Shown here in pieces: positions 35,401-49,187 of a stretch of 64,000 nucleotides of DNA. The position numbers were made by a program, and so were the translations under genes. This DNA comes from Parietaria judaica (lineage: Eukaryota; Streptophyta; Magnoliopsida; Rosales; Urticaceae). Under the pieces are notes generated by a model, which did not search any database, was not told the origin of the DNA, and worked only from the letters and a program-made list of their open reading frames with translations. How positions within the stretch are numbered: the first letter of the stretch is position 1; each line of letters starts with the position of its first letter. The stretch spans positions 21,064,420-21,128,419 of the forward strand of contig OX940865.1 of assembly GCA_954871525.1 (NCBI GenBank), given 5' to 3'.

Positions 35401-36516
35401 GTGATGTAATCGTGATACTTTCATCAATTTTGTCAGTCTACTTGGGTAATCTCCAAAGCTCGATCGATAACCCGATCGTATAATATACCTAGGCATTCAT
35501 ATTGGTTACCTGTACGTCGTGTCCACTGCTGCTCAAAGTTGCGGGGGCACGCACGTAGTTAGTCTGCAAAGGGCCAAGGGTAGGCCTACGCGTGGTCAAG
35601 CGATCATTGATTGCGATGGGGGATTGCATGGTGCCATTGCCGCAAAGGAACCAGTCCCGATCCAGCCGGGCCCACCGGGATGGCCCTCTTCTTGATCTCT
35701 CTTCGTACGAGAATTTTACTTCCTCACCTAGTTTAGAGTTTAGGGTTTATCATCAAAAGATTCTCAAATAGATTAGTCAAGATATACATTATCGCGTCTA
35801 GTGAATTAACTCATATAGTACTATACAAAAGTTGGAAATGTGTAGTTTATGAGGTATTTATAAATGGCAATAATAAGGAGATATATAGTGCATTATAATG
35901 TATGCGTATCAACAATTGAGAATGTAAAAAAGGCAATGTAGTAAAAAAATTATATCAAGTAATTAAATAAAAAATAATGTAAAAAAGTTTGATTAGATGA
36001 GAAAGGCAATGTCGTAAAAAATGATTATCAAGAACTTATTGAGATTTGAGAACTTGCAGTACCGTAGGTGGAACAAGAATATGTTTATAAGGAAGACGAC
36101 AACTCTCGAAGAAGAGAGAAAAAACATATTGTCTCGATAATTTTTAATTTCAACAAAAAAAAAATCAAAATTATGAGAGGCGGCAAAATCCACTACTTTG
36201 TCGTCGTGTTTGCATATTTTTGTGTGTATGCACCGGCAATATAAGTAGTTACCGGCTATTTTGTATATTAAGATCTTAGTAATCTGACTAATCTCTATAT
36301 CACAACATTTGATAATTAAATTTATCAATGTTCACATAAAAAAGGACGAAAAATAACTTGCACAACTGTAGAACAGATATTATATATATGTAGTTAGGGA
36401 TCGAATATTATAGTCTTACTTTCACGCCCAGGATTAGCATATGATCCATGGAAATGGCATAAGAGAATGAAGCATAAGACGAGGATAGTTTTGACACTGC
36501 TGTTTATTATACTCAT
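32409..36516 (-). CDS. Alpha carbonic anhydrase 3 of the cluster (7 exons, 277 aa)
   Basis: Exons right to left: 36420-36516, 35510-35727, 35010-35122, 34552-34654, 33562-33738, 32894-32950, 32409-32477. GT-AG borders; they join in frame to 834 bases. Signal peptide residues 1 to about 28 ([17 protein letters not shown]). Zinc ligands His130 and His132 ([10 protein letters not shown]) and His149 (MELHLVHE). The GHDVQ, SLTTPPC and FLCGNG features match its twin. Small length changes against carbonic anhydrase 2 are whole codons: GPG for G in exon 3 and an extra Asp at the end of exon 6. This fits selection for function in both copies. Expected role: secreted CO2/bicarbonate conversion; nectarin-like carbonic anhydrases are in the same family. 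Confidence 0.93.
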
Positions 36517-36576
36517 CTTGCTAATTTGTGTTCTTGCTCGCTTTATGAATATTATTACATCGCATGATTAAGCTCA

Positions 36577-36586
36577 CTATTTATAG
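36577..36586 (-). promoter_or_regulatory. TATA box of carbonic anhydrase 3
   Basis: CTATAAATAG on the minus strand, about 60 bases before ATG 36516; same box as in the duplicate gene. Confidence 0.7.
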
Positions 36587-36599
36587 ATGATATCTTGTA

Positions 36600-36635
36600 G
36601 CAGAAGGGCGTGAAGTACACGCTCTAGTGCATAGA
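36600..36635 (-). promoter_or_regulatory. Conserved block upstream of the TATA box (copy B)
   Basis: Counterpart of 25850-25886. The ACG core is conserved, but the base after it differs (CTTCACGCCC here against CTTCACGTCC), which would weaken an ACGT-type site. Confidence 0.4.
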
Positions 36636-37897
36636 AATATATATGTGTATTAATCAATTTAATATACTTTTCTCGTGTTTGAAAAAAAAAATGATATCGC
36701 ATCGCATGTACACGTATAACTAAACTGTATATCAAAATTATTTATGGCTTTGCATGTATATATTTGTGTAATTGAGTTAATACATCCCTATAAAAATTAA
36801 AAACAAAAACTTTTACCGGCAATTTATGATAGAGTCAATATAGCAGTATTTGCTTCCGCATAATTTGTAGGAATAATTTCAGAATTTTTTTTGCTAAATA
36901 TGTTTATAAAATAACACGGGATATTCTCAAACTTTCTAATTTTAATTGTGTCTGATGAAATACCTAGACCGTGACATTTTTGTTTCATTGATTTTGTCTC
37001 ATTGTTATAATGATATTTTTTTTATGTGTACAGCTTAAATGAACACTTTTTGTTTTTACGTTTTGGGATTTCTCATGCTAAATTATACTTATATATGTAA
37101 ATGACACAATATTAATTGAAACATATCGCATATATGAAAAATCAAACTGTAAACATAAATTTCACGACTTTCAGTATTTAATCAATGCAGTTGAAAGTGC
37201 GGTATTTTGGAAGAAGAAGAAGAAGAAAAAAGTAGACCCTTTATTGAATTATCCTAATTTTCTATGTATCTTTTTGTAATAATATATGTATACTACAATA
37301 GAAGACATTGATCATTTTTACACACAGAGTTCTAAATTTATTTACTTATACATGAAATTAATAAGTTATATTTTTTTAATTATACCATTTATATAAAATA
37401 TTAATAGAAACCATAAGAAAAATTATTTGATATTATTTCAGGGACGACTCTGAAATTTGTATGGCCATTTTATATATGAGATATATTTTAAGACCATTCC
37501 AATAATTATTTTTTTGAGTATAATTATTATTACAAGCGAGGAAAAAGTATCACTTTAATTACGTGACGATTTTGATCTCAAAATAGAACCTCACAACAAA
37601 ACGCTAATTAAGCAAGGTTCTTGTTTTCCAATTTACAGTGAAACTCCACCCGTCATCCGTATTTTTCAATATACCACAGTAATTATATGAAACTTGTGAG
37701 ACGTTGTCTGTTTTTCATCGGTATTATCAGTTTAAAGAGGTTTTTTATTACTCATCGGTAAACTATTGAGACGGCTATTGGTTTATCATGGGTTTTTCTT
37801 TTCTTCTTTCCTTTTTGCCAGTATTCTAAAATTTCCGGTATCATGTTGACATACGTACCCAAGCCCGGTTACCCACTTCTACATAAATAAAACAATC

Positions 37898-37929
<32 letters not shown>

Positions 37930-39150
37930 TTGATGATCATATAAGTATTTTTACAGTTCTTAGTAAGTGGATTAAAGAAAAGCTGAGTTTGATAAATTAA
38001 GAAGTCGTTAACATGGTTTTTGTATCACATTAACAAACCCTAGAAATGCATGACTTATTTTATGTGCTATACTCTAATGAAGTTAATCAATGACCATCAA
38101 TATTGATTTCTTTAGCAATATTATATACGGTCAAACATAGTGAAAATCAATTACGTAAATCGGTACATTTTTCCATCATTTATTATTTATTAGTCGGCCT
38201 TGGCAGTGGCCATATTACAAGGTACAATAATACTTTATTCTTCATTCATTCCCTCAAAAAATTAAACTTCAACCTAAACTTTGGTAATATCCAATACGGT
38301 ACGAAGTTATGGGTCATGTGTGATCGGGGGAAAATGTACACTTATATATATATATATTCCCCTTATTGTATTTGTAGATATCGTTTACTTGAATTTATCA
38401 TTGACTTCTAGGTGTAATTAATATCTGTTACATTAATTTAACTCATAAATACGTGTTTAATTTACAGAAGGGCTTGCAGCTGGCTGCGGCTGCCACAGTA
38501 AAGCTATAGAGTCGGACTTAGGATACAAATTTCATCGCAGACCTAGTTAATTGTAAGAATGACTAAATAATATAATTGAGAATGAAAAATATAAATAAAA
38601 AGATAAAAACAAAAAGACATATTAGAAAAACTAAATTCAATTTCAAAATTTTGTTTTCATTTTTTTTTGTCTCTAATTGGGCACAACCTAGTGAAAACGC
38701 TCAAAGCAATAATGTACGTTATGAGTAATGCATTTTTTTTTCTTAACAAATAATTGTGGTTGCCGCGGTCCCCATACGTCTCAAACTATGCGCTCACGGG
38801 AAGGGCTTGACACCATGCCCTTGCCGCATCGCATGGCCGAAGCCATGAAATGATATAATTATTACTCCATGAAAAAACTTTGTATTGACCACAATTTGGT
38901 TCTTTGTGGGCAAATTAATGAAATTAAAGATCGTGTAGGATGGCCAAACTCTTTAGAGGCTGCCTTGTTTTGCTGGCAAGAAAATTTTGCCTGTGGATTT
39001 CAATGAAATTGAAGGAAATTAGAAGCCTAAGACTACACTTTAGTTGATTTTATTCGTATTAGATGTTGGGGGATTATGATATTTTTTAATTAATTTGACC
39101 TCATTAGAATATTTACGGCATAATTTCTCAAATATACTCCCTCTATGTTA
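36636..39150. other. Far-upstream part of duplication unit B, no gene
   Basis: AT-rich sequence collinear with 25890-29230. A TA run is at 37902-37929 and a GC-richer island at 38460-38860. No protein-like frame. Confidence 0.55.
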
Positions 39151-39154
39151 TGAA

Positions 39155-39625
39155 AAAGGAGACTGTAGATCTATCTCTTATCTTTCTAACCATAGGTCGT
39201 GCATAACATTTGGACAAAAAATGAGTGATACGAAAAGTGTACATGTAGAGGAGGATAACTCTCTAACGGTTAACTAACGGAAAACACAAAAATATCTAAC
39301 AGATTAAACATTGGGTACATTAGCCACCAAAAATAAACATTGGGTACATAATTCGCAAAAGATCAAACATTAGGTACATTAGCCACAGTTTACCCTTTTT
39401 TTTAAACGGAAAATGTGTCTACCTAAATGAGAAAAACACTCAAATTTGTTCTAGAAAACCGTCCAGCCCCCACAAATTGTCTACCTTTATAGGAAAAACT
39501 GTCAAACTTTATGTAAAAAACAATCCAGCATCAAAAGTATCATTTACATGAAGGGAATACATTGGGTACATAATTCGCAAAAGAACAAACATTGGGTACA
39601 TTAGCCGCAGTTTATCCTATTTATA
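39155..39625. repeat. Rearranged copy of the foldback/composite family
   Basis: 39155-39390 matches the right arm of the foldback at 19220-19460, and 39390-39560 continues with the flanking composite sequence in the same order as 19460-19630. A further GGGTACAT/TTAGCC end follows at 39561-39615. It is therefore a copy of the nested pair, not an independent insertion. Confidence 0.75.
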
Positions 39626-39808
39626 TTAATAACATACACAACATACCTGTTTATTTTTGTCGTTTTCTATTTATCAAATATTCATGTCGTTTCCTAGTTA
39701 TTTATCTTTAATTGTCGATTTCTAATCCGTTATTTTGTCAGTAATCTATATATATTAAAAGGAGGAACTACAAGATGATGTGGCACTATATTATCAAAGG
39801 ATTGAGCA

Positions 39809-39813
<5 letters not shown>

Positions 39814-39857
<44 letters not shown>
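39814..39857. repeat. TA dinucleotide microsatellite
   Basis: Long uninterrupted TA run near the 5' end of the Helitron. Similar runs occur at about 18258-18281, 45558-45590, 47567-47602, 49150-49183 and 51158-51184. Confidence 0.85.
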
Positions 39858-39860
<3 letters not shown>

Positions 39861-41852
39861 CAAAATCTCATGTAGTTGACTTGGCACAATCTAAAAGCAA
39901 AGATGTTAGTTTCCTATTTTCTCAAATTTTAGATTTTTATTTTTTTAGTAAAAAAAGACTCTTAATTATCAAGTCATTAGTGATTAGGGTTACGTTCATA
40001 GTTTTGTGATTTGTGAAGGGGATAGGAGAAGGCCAAAATTTATCATCATGACAACAATAAAAAAATAGAAATTATTCAATGAATTATCATGAGAATCAAT
40101 ATAGCCCCTTGGTCTACGTTATAGCAAATGTGCAATATACATCTCATATAACTATTTATATATGTATATATCCAAAAATTTATTATCATGACAATAATTA
40201 AAAAAAAAAAAACTGAAATTATTCAACGAATTATCATGAGAATTAATAGAGCCCCTTGGTTTACACTTTACATTACAGTATGTGCAATATACATTTCATA
40301 TAGTTATTTAAACTGCGTGGGTATTAATCCAAACTTATGTAGTAGGAGAAGTTTTTCAACTATGCATGCACATTTAAATGTTTGTATATGAATAATAATT
40401 AAAAATAGATAAGCAAAGAGTTGAGGGTCCTATTTTCTCAAATTTTAATACTTTTGTAATAAAAAATAAAAAAAATTATTGATTTAATCTTGATTGACTG
40501 CTTAGGTTACAGATGCATTATTTATTTGCATTTCATAATTTCACATCAATAAAATAAATATGAAATAGTTACATTTCTCCAATTTACTCCACCATAACTT
40601 CTACAATTAACTCAAGACAACCACATGGGCTTCTCACCTTCTCTGCTTATATCGAACATTAAGGAAATATTAATTATATTGTTAATTCTGACTTAATGTT
40701 AATTGCTAAAATAACGTTTAAAATATTCACTTATATAGCTAAACTCTCTCAATTTCCTCTCCACTCAAATCTAAACCCAGCCACAAGAAATCTACCCGCA
40801 AGAAATTCATTTCATCAATTTACAATTTAACACTGCTTCTTTCATATTGTTTTTTTTTTCTATGAAGACTCACTCTAATTTGTGTTGTTTGTTTATTTTC
40901 AGGTATTATTCTACAGTGTTCGCGTATCTTTTTAATAATCAACTCATGGAATCGATCTCAAGACTTGGATCGCAAGATTGGTAAAAAAAAAAGAGTAAGT
41001 TTAATGTTCTCTACGGACTTACTACATGTCCACATATATATAGCTATAATGAAAGATTTGATTCGAGTATAGATGATAAATGTGTTATGTATCAATGTTC
41101 ATTTCTTTAGATCAATTTATAATTTAATATTGCTTCATCTATATTGTTTTCTTTTAGGCATGAAGACTCTAATTCGTGTTGTTTGTTGGTTTTCAGGTAT
41201 TATGCTATGTTGCTCGCGTATTTGTTTAATAATCACCGCACGGAATCGATCTTATTGAAAAACTCATGAGTGGATCTGCAAGCTCAGGACTTCAATCGCA
41301 AGATTGGTACAAAAAACATAAGGTTAATGTTCTGTGTCGACTTACTAATTACATATATACATATATATATATATATATATAATAGCTATATTGAAGGATT
41401 TGATCTGAGTATATAGATGATAGTTATGTATCAGTGTTTGGAAACCATCATCACGCTGTATAACCACCTCGAAGTCAACAACTCATGCCAATGTTTGATA
41501 AGATTGTTGGTCGCATGAGAAACACGCCGTTGTCGAAATCTTCATAAGAGAGCAGCCATTTTCCAGAAACGAATACGGACAGCTACAACATGTTGCTTTC
41601 TCTCTCCAAATTTAGACTATAAGGAATTCGCCACTGCTTAAGGACTCCTCCGTTTTTAAAACAAAACAATATAAAACAAAAGAAGATAAAAATATAAAAA
41701 AAATTATACCAAAGTAGGAGTCATATTTTTCTTATATGTATTAGTATTAGTATGGTTCGTTGTATGGAACTAATGTAATGAGTTAGTTTTCTTTTAATAT
41801 TCAAATATGTGTATAAGTACAAAATTTGCAAACTTTAATTTTGTTTAGTTGT

Positions 41853-43030
41853 GAATTTTTTTTTTAATTAAAAGATGGAGGCCCGAAACTAAGAAAGAAC
41901 TCGAATCCCAACTAAGTTGTCACCCAAGAAACTAAGAAAGAAGCGGGGCTCGAAATAATATAAATGAAAATGTCAAGAATTACACCCAAAACAAAACATG
42001 AGAACTATCTAAATCTAAAGTTCTCTCTCGAACAAATGTCATCATTTACAAAAGACGAAGTAAAATCCGGGTGCGAATGCCACCAATGATTACCCAAAAA
42101 ATTTGAGCTCCAAAACTAGCTAAAGCATCGGCTACTCTATTTTCTTCCCGAAAAATATGAGACACTCTGAAGTTGATGACTTCCACAAAGCGGATGCATT
42201 TGGACCAACGAGCATGTAACCTCCAAGGGACCAAACTCGATTTCTTCTGAAAAAGTTGAACTACATATGTAGAGTCGCACTCGAGCCATAGGTTCTCCCA
42301 ATGAAATTCCATCGCTTTTTCCAATGCAAATACTGCGGCCATCACTTCCGCTTTATAAGCAAAAGCAGAGTCAATGTGAAAAGAGAACGAGCCATGAGGA
42401 AATCCACGACAAGTTCTAAAAATACCTCCAGCTCCTGCCACTCCCAGAGTACCCATAGAAGAACCGTCAGTGTTGCATTTTAACACTGATGTGGGAGAAA
42501 AACGCCATATAACAGGAATGATTTTCGGAGCTTCTCTGGGCTGAATGTTAATGCCGAAAGTCTTCAGAATTCTGAGATCCTCCAAAGTGCTTCAAGTCCC
42601 CAGTTTGAAGAAACTTGCTTCCTTAATAAGTCGCCAGATGTGCCTCAAAAAAATGTGGATGTTAGGAATCACATCATCAAACAAACATGCATTTCTCGTA
42701 TGCCAAATTGTCCAAATTGTCGAGATAATCGCAGTATTCCAAAGGGCAAAAACTTGGGGGTTTAGATTAATAGAGGCGGCGTCTGAGAGCAATAAGGCTA
42801 GAGACCCACCTCTATTAATAGGTTTAAGAAAAATACTAGATATCGCCATCCAAACCGACCCCACAAAGTCACAGTGAACAAAGATATGGTTAGAATCCTC
42901 CACCTGATTGTTGCACACACGACACATGGATGCTAAAGAGAATCCTTTTTTTCTGTAAAGTGAGCTCAGTCGGAAGAAAGTCTAAAAGAGCCCTCCAACA
43001 AATAATAGACCTCGAAGGTGGTATATAAAC
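41853..43030 (-). pseudogene. 5'-truncated LINE (RNase H and zinc-knuckle region)
   Basis: Minus-strand tail of a plant L1-type retrotransposon. 42592-42927 encodes the zf-RVT-like C-x2-C...H...C region (CRVCNNQVEDSNHIFVHCDF). 42046-42585 encodes an RNase H with acidic residues in NTDGS, AEVMAA, LECDS and ENRVADAL. The two parts share one frame, broken by an in-frame TGA at 42592-42594; a further shift lies near 42950 at an A run. Downstream, a poly-A tail (T run at 41853-41870) marks the 3' end. Reverse transcriptase and endonuclease are missing. Confidence 0.85.
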
Positions 43031-43543
43031 GTTTGAGTACGATATATTATAATATTCAGATATGAATTGTACAAATATACATGTTAAAGTTTGTGCGTGG
43101 AGTAATATTTTTGTTTCATACAGGTTTTAGTATTTTTTTTATTTTTTCAATATTAGCGAACTTATATATTCTGTTTTAGTAATATATTCTGTTACATCAA
43201 CTTATAGGTTTTTTGTTTCATGCTTTTAGTATTTTTTATTTTTTTCAATATTAGCCAACTTATATATCCAACAATTTTCTTATTAATATTTAGTCAAGCT
43301 CTTTAAATATAAATAAAACATATTTACTTTCAGAATAATATTGTATTAATCCATTATTTTTATCATTTATATTTGATTATCGTTAATAAAAAAAACAAGT
43401 AAAATATTACTAAAATAAAGATTTTTTTTGAATTTGATGAAATTGGTCTTCATTTATGAATCACAATTAAAAATTAATTTTTTTCAATTAAATTATAAAT
43501 AATATTTTATCGTCACCGCGCTTCGCGCGGTGCTGTCAACTAG

Positions 43544-45553
43544 TTTTTACAACTCAAGATGATAGTGTAGAGAAATTCTAACAAAGGATTGGAAAATCCC
43601 TTTTTTTAAGAATTTGTAATTTTTTTAAAATATGAGTTTAATGTATTTTCTTTATTGTTGATTAATGCACTGAGTGGAATTGCAATTGTCATAATATTTT
43701 AATTGCATTAGTGACTTTTTATTTTCTAGACTTTTGGTATTTTACCTCTTTAATAAATAAAATCCCATTACTAAGTAAATGAATCTATATATATGAGATT
43801 CAAATGTCTGATGTAGCAAGGTTTCATAACGTGAGTACTTACATATGTGATCTGCATGGTAATGCTTAGGAGCTTGCAAAATAATTGGCCAACCAAGAAG
43901 TCGATAAAAAATCACTACAATTTTATGAAAGCAAAAGGTGGTTTTTTTTCATTTGTTTAAAAATTTATAGTTTTCAGTTTTCACTGTTTATTTTCAATAT
44001 ATTATTTTAATTTTATTTCATTTCATGGAGCTATTATCATTATTATGATCCTCCGTCCTTTCAGAATTGTGGCCAAAAAGATCAATAAGAACATCAACTA
44101 CAATATTATGCAAGCAGAAGGTAGCTTTTTAATTTTTTTTCTCTAATTTGTTTTCAAATTTATATTTTTCACTGTTTGTTTATTCTGATATATTATTTTA
44201 ATTTTATTCATTTAATGGAGCTATTATCATTGTCATGATCTTTGTCCTTTCCTTACTCGATTATAGCGGTTTGTAAGTGCTATTTTTATCACTTCTCAAC
44301 CTATAAAATTACTATAAAGAAATCAATGTTACCTTACTTAAAGTTTTTATATCAAACATTTTTTTTTAAATTTGGATTCGAAGATGTTAACGATTTCCTC
44401 AATAATATTTACATTTTATTGTTTCAAGTCTTTTTTAGTCTCTTTAATTTTTTTTTTGGTTTATATCATGTTACCTCTGCTTTTGATCTCCCTCATTTCT
44501 CAGGTTATATATATTTCTTTTTCAAAGATTTTGGTTCTATTTTTTGTCGTGATTATTATTATTTTTTATATATTTTTATATATCTTTCATTGTTTGTTGC
44601 ATTTAACAGAATAAAGAAGATTTGAATGATCAATATTAGACTTTTTAAGAAGAATTGCGATGAAGATGAGAAAAACACAATCAAGTACATGAACATCATC
44701 ATAACATAATATTAAGAGTTTTAGGTTAATGCATTATAGCTTTTTTAAGCAAGTTTTTGTTTTTTTTAGTATGATTGATTGTGACGAATTTGTAAGGATG
44801 TATTGTATGTGTACAAATCAAATTTCTTGTATTTTTATTCACCTTTAAATATTAAACGCGAGCCTAATATCAATTTATTTTCACTTAATGTATATTGTAT
44901 TTTTATGTTAAAAAAAATTAAAATGGAGATTCTTGAAGACTTTGGATCACACAAACTATTTTGATAGATTTTTTTCAATTATGCAAATATTGTGGCACTT
45001 TTACTTGCTAATTTTTTAAGATAAATATACCATGTATGTTAAAATATTCACTATAGCTTATAGTATTATGTATAACTGATTAACTGTTCAATGGATAGAA
45101 ATGTCGTATTACAAACTATTTGATTCCATATTGATCTATTGTAACTTTTTAACTAAATAAATTGTTAGAGATAAATGAAGAACCAGATACACATTAAATT
45201 AGAACTAAATTAGCCTATTAATAACGAACACCTCAAGAGATTTTGAAAAAAGAAAACGTTATGGTATTATTTATTTAGATTGAAGTGGTATTATTGTACA
45301 TATAGAGATATACCAATAGAACTACTTATGAATAAGTATTTTAAAGAACATTTATGTTAATGTTCAAGAACATGAAAACCCTTCAAAGTAATGTTTATTA
45401 AGAGCTCATTATAAATACGCATTTTTAAAAAATTATGTTTATGCTAAAAAAACATGAAAAGTCCTTCAACATAAAACTAAAAATAGCTATATGTATTTAA
45501 TAATGTCTCGGCTCTTGGGTGATGCATATATGATCACATTCTCTTTTTATTTA

Positions 45554-45595
<42 letters not shown>

Positions 45596-47560
45596 TCGGC
45601 GTGAATATCGACACGTCTTCATTCACATTCAGCGCTCTGAGTTATGGCATGCATGAACACTGTTTTTCATTTTTTAACGTAATATCATTCTTTTAGTGTC
45701 TCCTAATATTTTAACATTGTTAATACATATAAAATATATATATAAGGAAGTTTTTAAATGAGCATGTGCGTGATTAAATAGAATATTTCAGATTTCATCA
45801 TTATATATCTATCTATATATATATATTAATATTTCATTTAATGGAAAAAATCATTAGTGCATATGCCACATAAGTGTGTGTATATATATATATATATATC
45901 AGTTCGTATACAAATAAAAGTATATATGTATTGGATAATTATAATAAATTGTGATGACATATTAATAGAGAAGTAAATATGCATCTGGTAGTTAATGATC
46001 AATGTAAATTGTAACATCCAATGGACTATTTTTCTTCTCATTTTCTTGGCTGAGACTAATAAATTACTCATAACTTCGTTAGCAACATTCTTTTCGTTTC
46101 ATTGATTAAAATTAATAGTAGTAATCAGTTATTAGGTCACATTAAGCTTGCTTAAGTCATGAAATAAATTTACACAATTAACTAATAGTTGTACATAAAA
46201 TGTATTTATTGTTAAAATAAGAGTTACTAGAAATATTTTTCATTCGTTGTGGTTAGAATGCCAAAAGTTTGTTACTTTCTAAGAAAATAGCCAAAAAAAT
46301 ATATATATGTTAATGAATAATACAACTATTTATAAATTTTATTTAATTAAAAGCTTATTGGTAAAGAAAATAAAAAAAGTTTAAGTAAGTAGTGTAGTAT
46401 TTAATTAATAGAATAATTATCGAAGAAAATCACTTAAGGCATTCATTCATTCTATATGTTATGGAAGAATGAATAATTGAATAGTAAAGATAGCATGCCA
46501 AGAGTCTAATTTTTTATTTATTTTTTATGTTACTTCCATTTAAATGTTTTGTATCAACCCATATTTGATTTTTGAAGAATGATTTTTTTTTTATTTTTTT
46601 TTTCACTTTGTAAATGCATCAATTTAGATACTATAGAAAATAATTGTACCACTTTCATAACGTATATACTATAGAAAATAATTGTACCAGTTTAATAATT
46701 TTTTAAAATGTACATAACCTAAGTAATCATTTTTTTTAATAAATAATTTTGAAAGTCCGATTAATCTTAACCCTTTGCATTAATTTGTATATAGAAAGAG
46801 TTTGTAAATGCAAAATACTTAAAATACTATTTTTGTTCTCTCAAAATAACAAGTGTATTTAAAAAAAAATCATTTCACAAAGTGATAATACAAGTTTGAA
46901 AGTTATAGTTCGTCTACAAATTTAGATATACACTTTTTTTTTCCTCTTATTTTCATATACATTTTCTTATTTTGGTTTTGTTAGGTTGGTGAAACATTTT
47001 TCTCCATCATTTTAGACCCACGTAACCCTCTCCAACCCATTTTCAATGAATGTTTGCGATTTTTATATTTATTTGCTTAAATTTTGAGATATATGTCTAC
47101 ATTAAATTTAATAGATTATGATTGCCAGTAATGTATTTTCTTCTAATTTGACTTAGTTGTTTTTGGGTTTTTATTTTTATTCAAGTGGGGGTTTTTTTTT
47201 TGTTGTTGTTGGAATTATGTCTAAAACCGTGCTATCTTTTTATCTTCAAATTTTGTAATTTAAGATTGTTTCAATTAAAAAAAATAACAATAATAGTCTA
47301 TAGTCTATACACACGTAAGCAAAATAGACTTGAAATATTACGATATAATTTAAGAATTGATATCAAATTGTTTCAATTTATATATGGCCGAGTGCGATGA
47401 ACAAAAGAAGTGTGGGCTCTTGGTGCAGATGAAACAACGGCAACTGACGGAGGGGTTGGCCAGGATCTTTCGTCACGAGTAACAGTCGAGAGATCTATTC
47501 AACAAAGAGAGGCCTTCGGATAAGAAAGTCCACGGGATAGGTTGCTCGAAAAGCTTGCTC

Positions 47561-47609
<49 letters not shown>

Positions 47610-49144
47610 AAGAATAACGATAATAGTTTATACCATGGTTCGAATTTTCGACGATAATCGTCGATTTTTGGTAGTTACCAGCTGTTAAAAATAATTATAC
47701 TTACACAAGAGCACCCCACCCCACCCCACCCCGCCACGCCACGTCCGTCCGACCGGCGGCGGTGTAACATTTGTGTGAGTCCTCCCCCATCCACAAAATC
47801 CTATGACCCAAAGGGCCCAAGCTTTTGTCCCTAATATTTGGTATATAAACATCATCAAACTCTTGTCATCTATCAATGTGAGACTTTTTGTTATTCAACT
47901 AATATCACACAACTTAACATACACATACACTTCACTTAATAATTTAACTTAATATTACACACTTCAAATAATATTATACACTTAACATACATATTAACTT
48001 CACCTAACATACATATACACTTAATATGTATATTCATTTAATATTATACACTTCAACTAATATTAATATTATAATTATACACTTAATAATTTAACATATG
48101 TTTTGTGGTATGATATTATCAAAATATTTTATAAGTTTTCTGTCAAAAAGTATCGAAAAGTATCGATAATCCGTCGATAATCATCGAAAAGTATCGGTAA
48201 TCGGTAAGCTACAGTGTTATAGGTTTTCCGTCGGTTAATCGGTAAGCTATCGATTAATTCGTCGAAAACGGTATCGGTTTATCGGTAACATCTGTAAGTT
48301 GAACCTTGGTTTATATACGCAAAGATTGGAAAAAGTAAAAACTATTATATGATTCAAGATATAAGCTATTATAAGTTGATGGAATGTAAATTTTTAATAT
48401 TTTGCTAATATAAAATTAACAAAATATATATTTTGATCACCTCACACTACATTTGTTTACTATATTTGTATATATTATTTTGGGTAGTTTGTTGGATTTT
48501 TAAGCGTTGGTTATTTTAGTCTTCCAATTTATATTCAAGTACAAATTTATATAATAACAATAGCAATTTAGCTATAGTACTTTGTTCATCTACATTTTCA
48601 TCTTACAATTAATACCAAATTAAAATACTCCCTCTCTAAGAAATATGGGAAAAATAAAAGGTTTAGAATAATTATAAAATTATTTGCGCATTAAAATTGA
48701 ATAATCTAAATGTATGTGAATAAATGTTTCTCCAAATAATTAAGACCACTAACAATATGTTTACCAGATATTTTTATTTTATATTGTACATATTTATTAG
48801 TGAGATTATTAAGAGAATTACTCTATTAGATAATTATTTCATAAAGATATGCATATAGGATCCATGAAAATCGGGTTCGAGTTTATTGATATTATTTATT
48901 TGATTACAGATGGCAGTAAGTTTATACCTTAAAAAATAAGAGAAAATAAGTTTCATTTACATTTCTTCAGCATAAGCTCTCAAGAGGAAAGTTTCATTTT
49001 ATCTATTTCGTTGGGGTTTATTTCCAAGTGTTAATGAGCACGGGAAGTAATAGTTTTTATCTCCATCAGAAGAATGACATGTTTTCAACATTTGTCTTTG
49101 AAATAATTACGGGTAAATTCACACATTGTTGGTAGTGTTGTTTA

Positions 49145-49187
<43 letters not shown>

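Larger units (their letters stand above)
32045..39040. repeat. Tandem segmental duplication, unit B
   Basis: About 7 kb containing carbonic anhydrase 3, collinear with unit A (20481-29230). It lacks the two hAT insertions of unit A. Homology runs well past the gene, to the landmark GGATGGCCAAAC at about 38938. Borders are approximate. Confidence 0.8.
39745..43543 (+). mobile_element. Helitron, both ends visible
   Basis: Starts TCTATATATATTAAAAGG after an A and ends with a GC-rich hairpin (43515-43531, ACCGCGC/GCGCGGT) followed 9 bases later by CTAG, then T. This is the Helitron rule of TC...CTRR inserted between A and T without target duplication. 3.8 kb, no Rep/helicase seen, so non-autonomous. 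It contains a TA microsatellite (39814-39857), two diverged direct repeats of about 140 bp (about 40036 and 40178), another diverged pair around 40900 and 41195, and a LINE remnant. Confidence 0.8.

Noticed and set aside
44242..44625. 127- and 80-codon frames that look like membrane proteins
   Set aside because: Phe/Leu/Ile/Tyr-rich products expected from T-rich DNA; no start context or homology seen.
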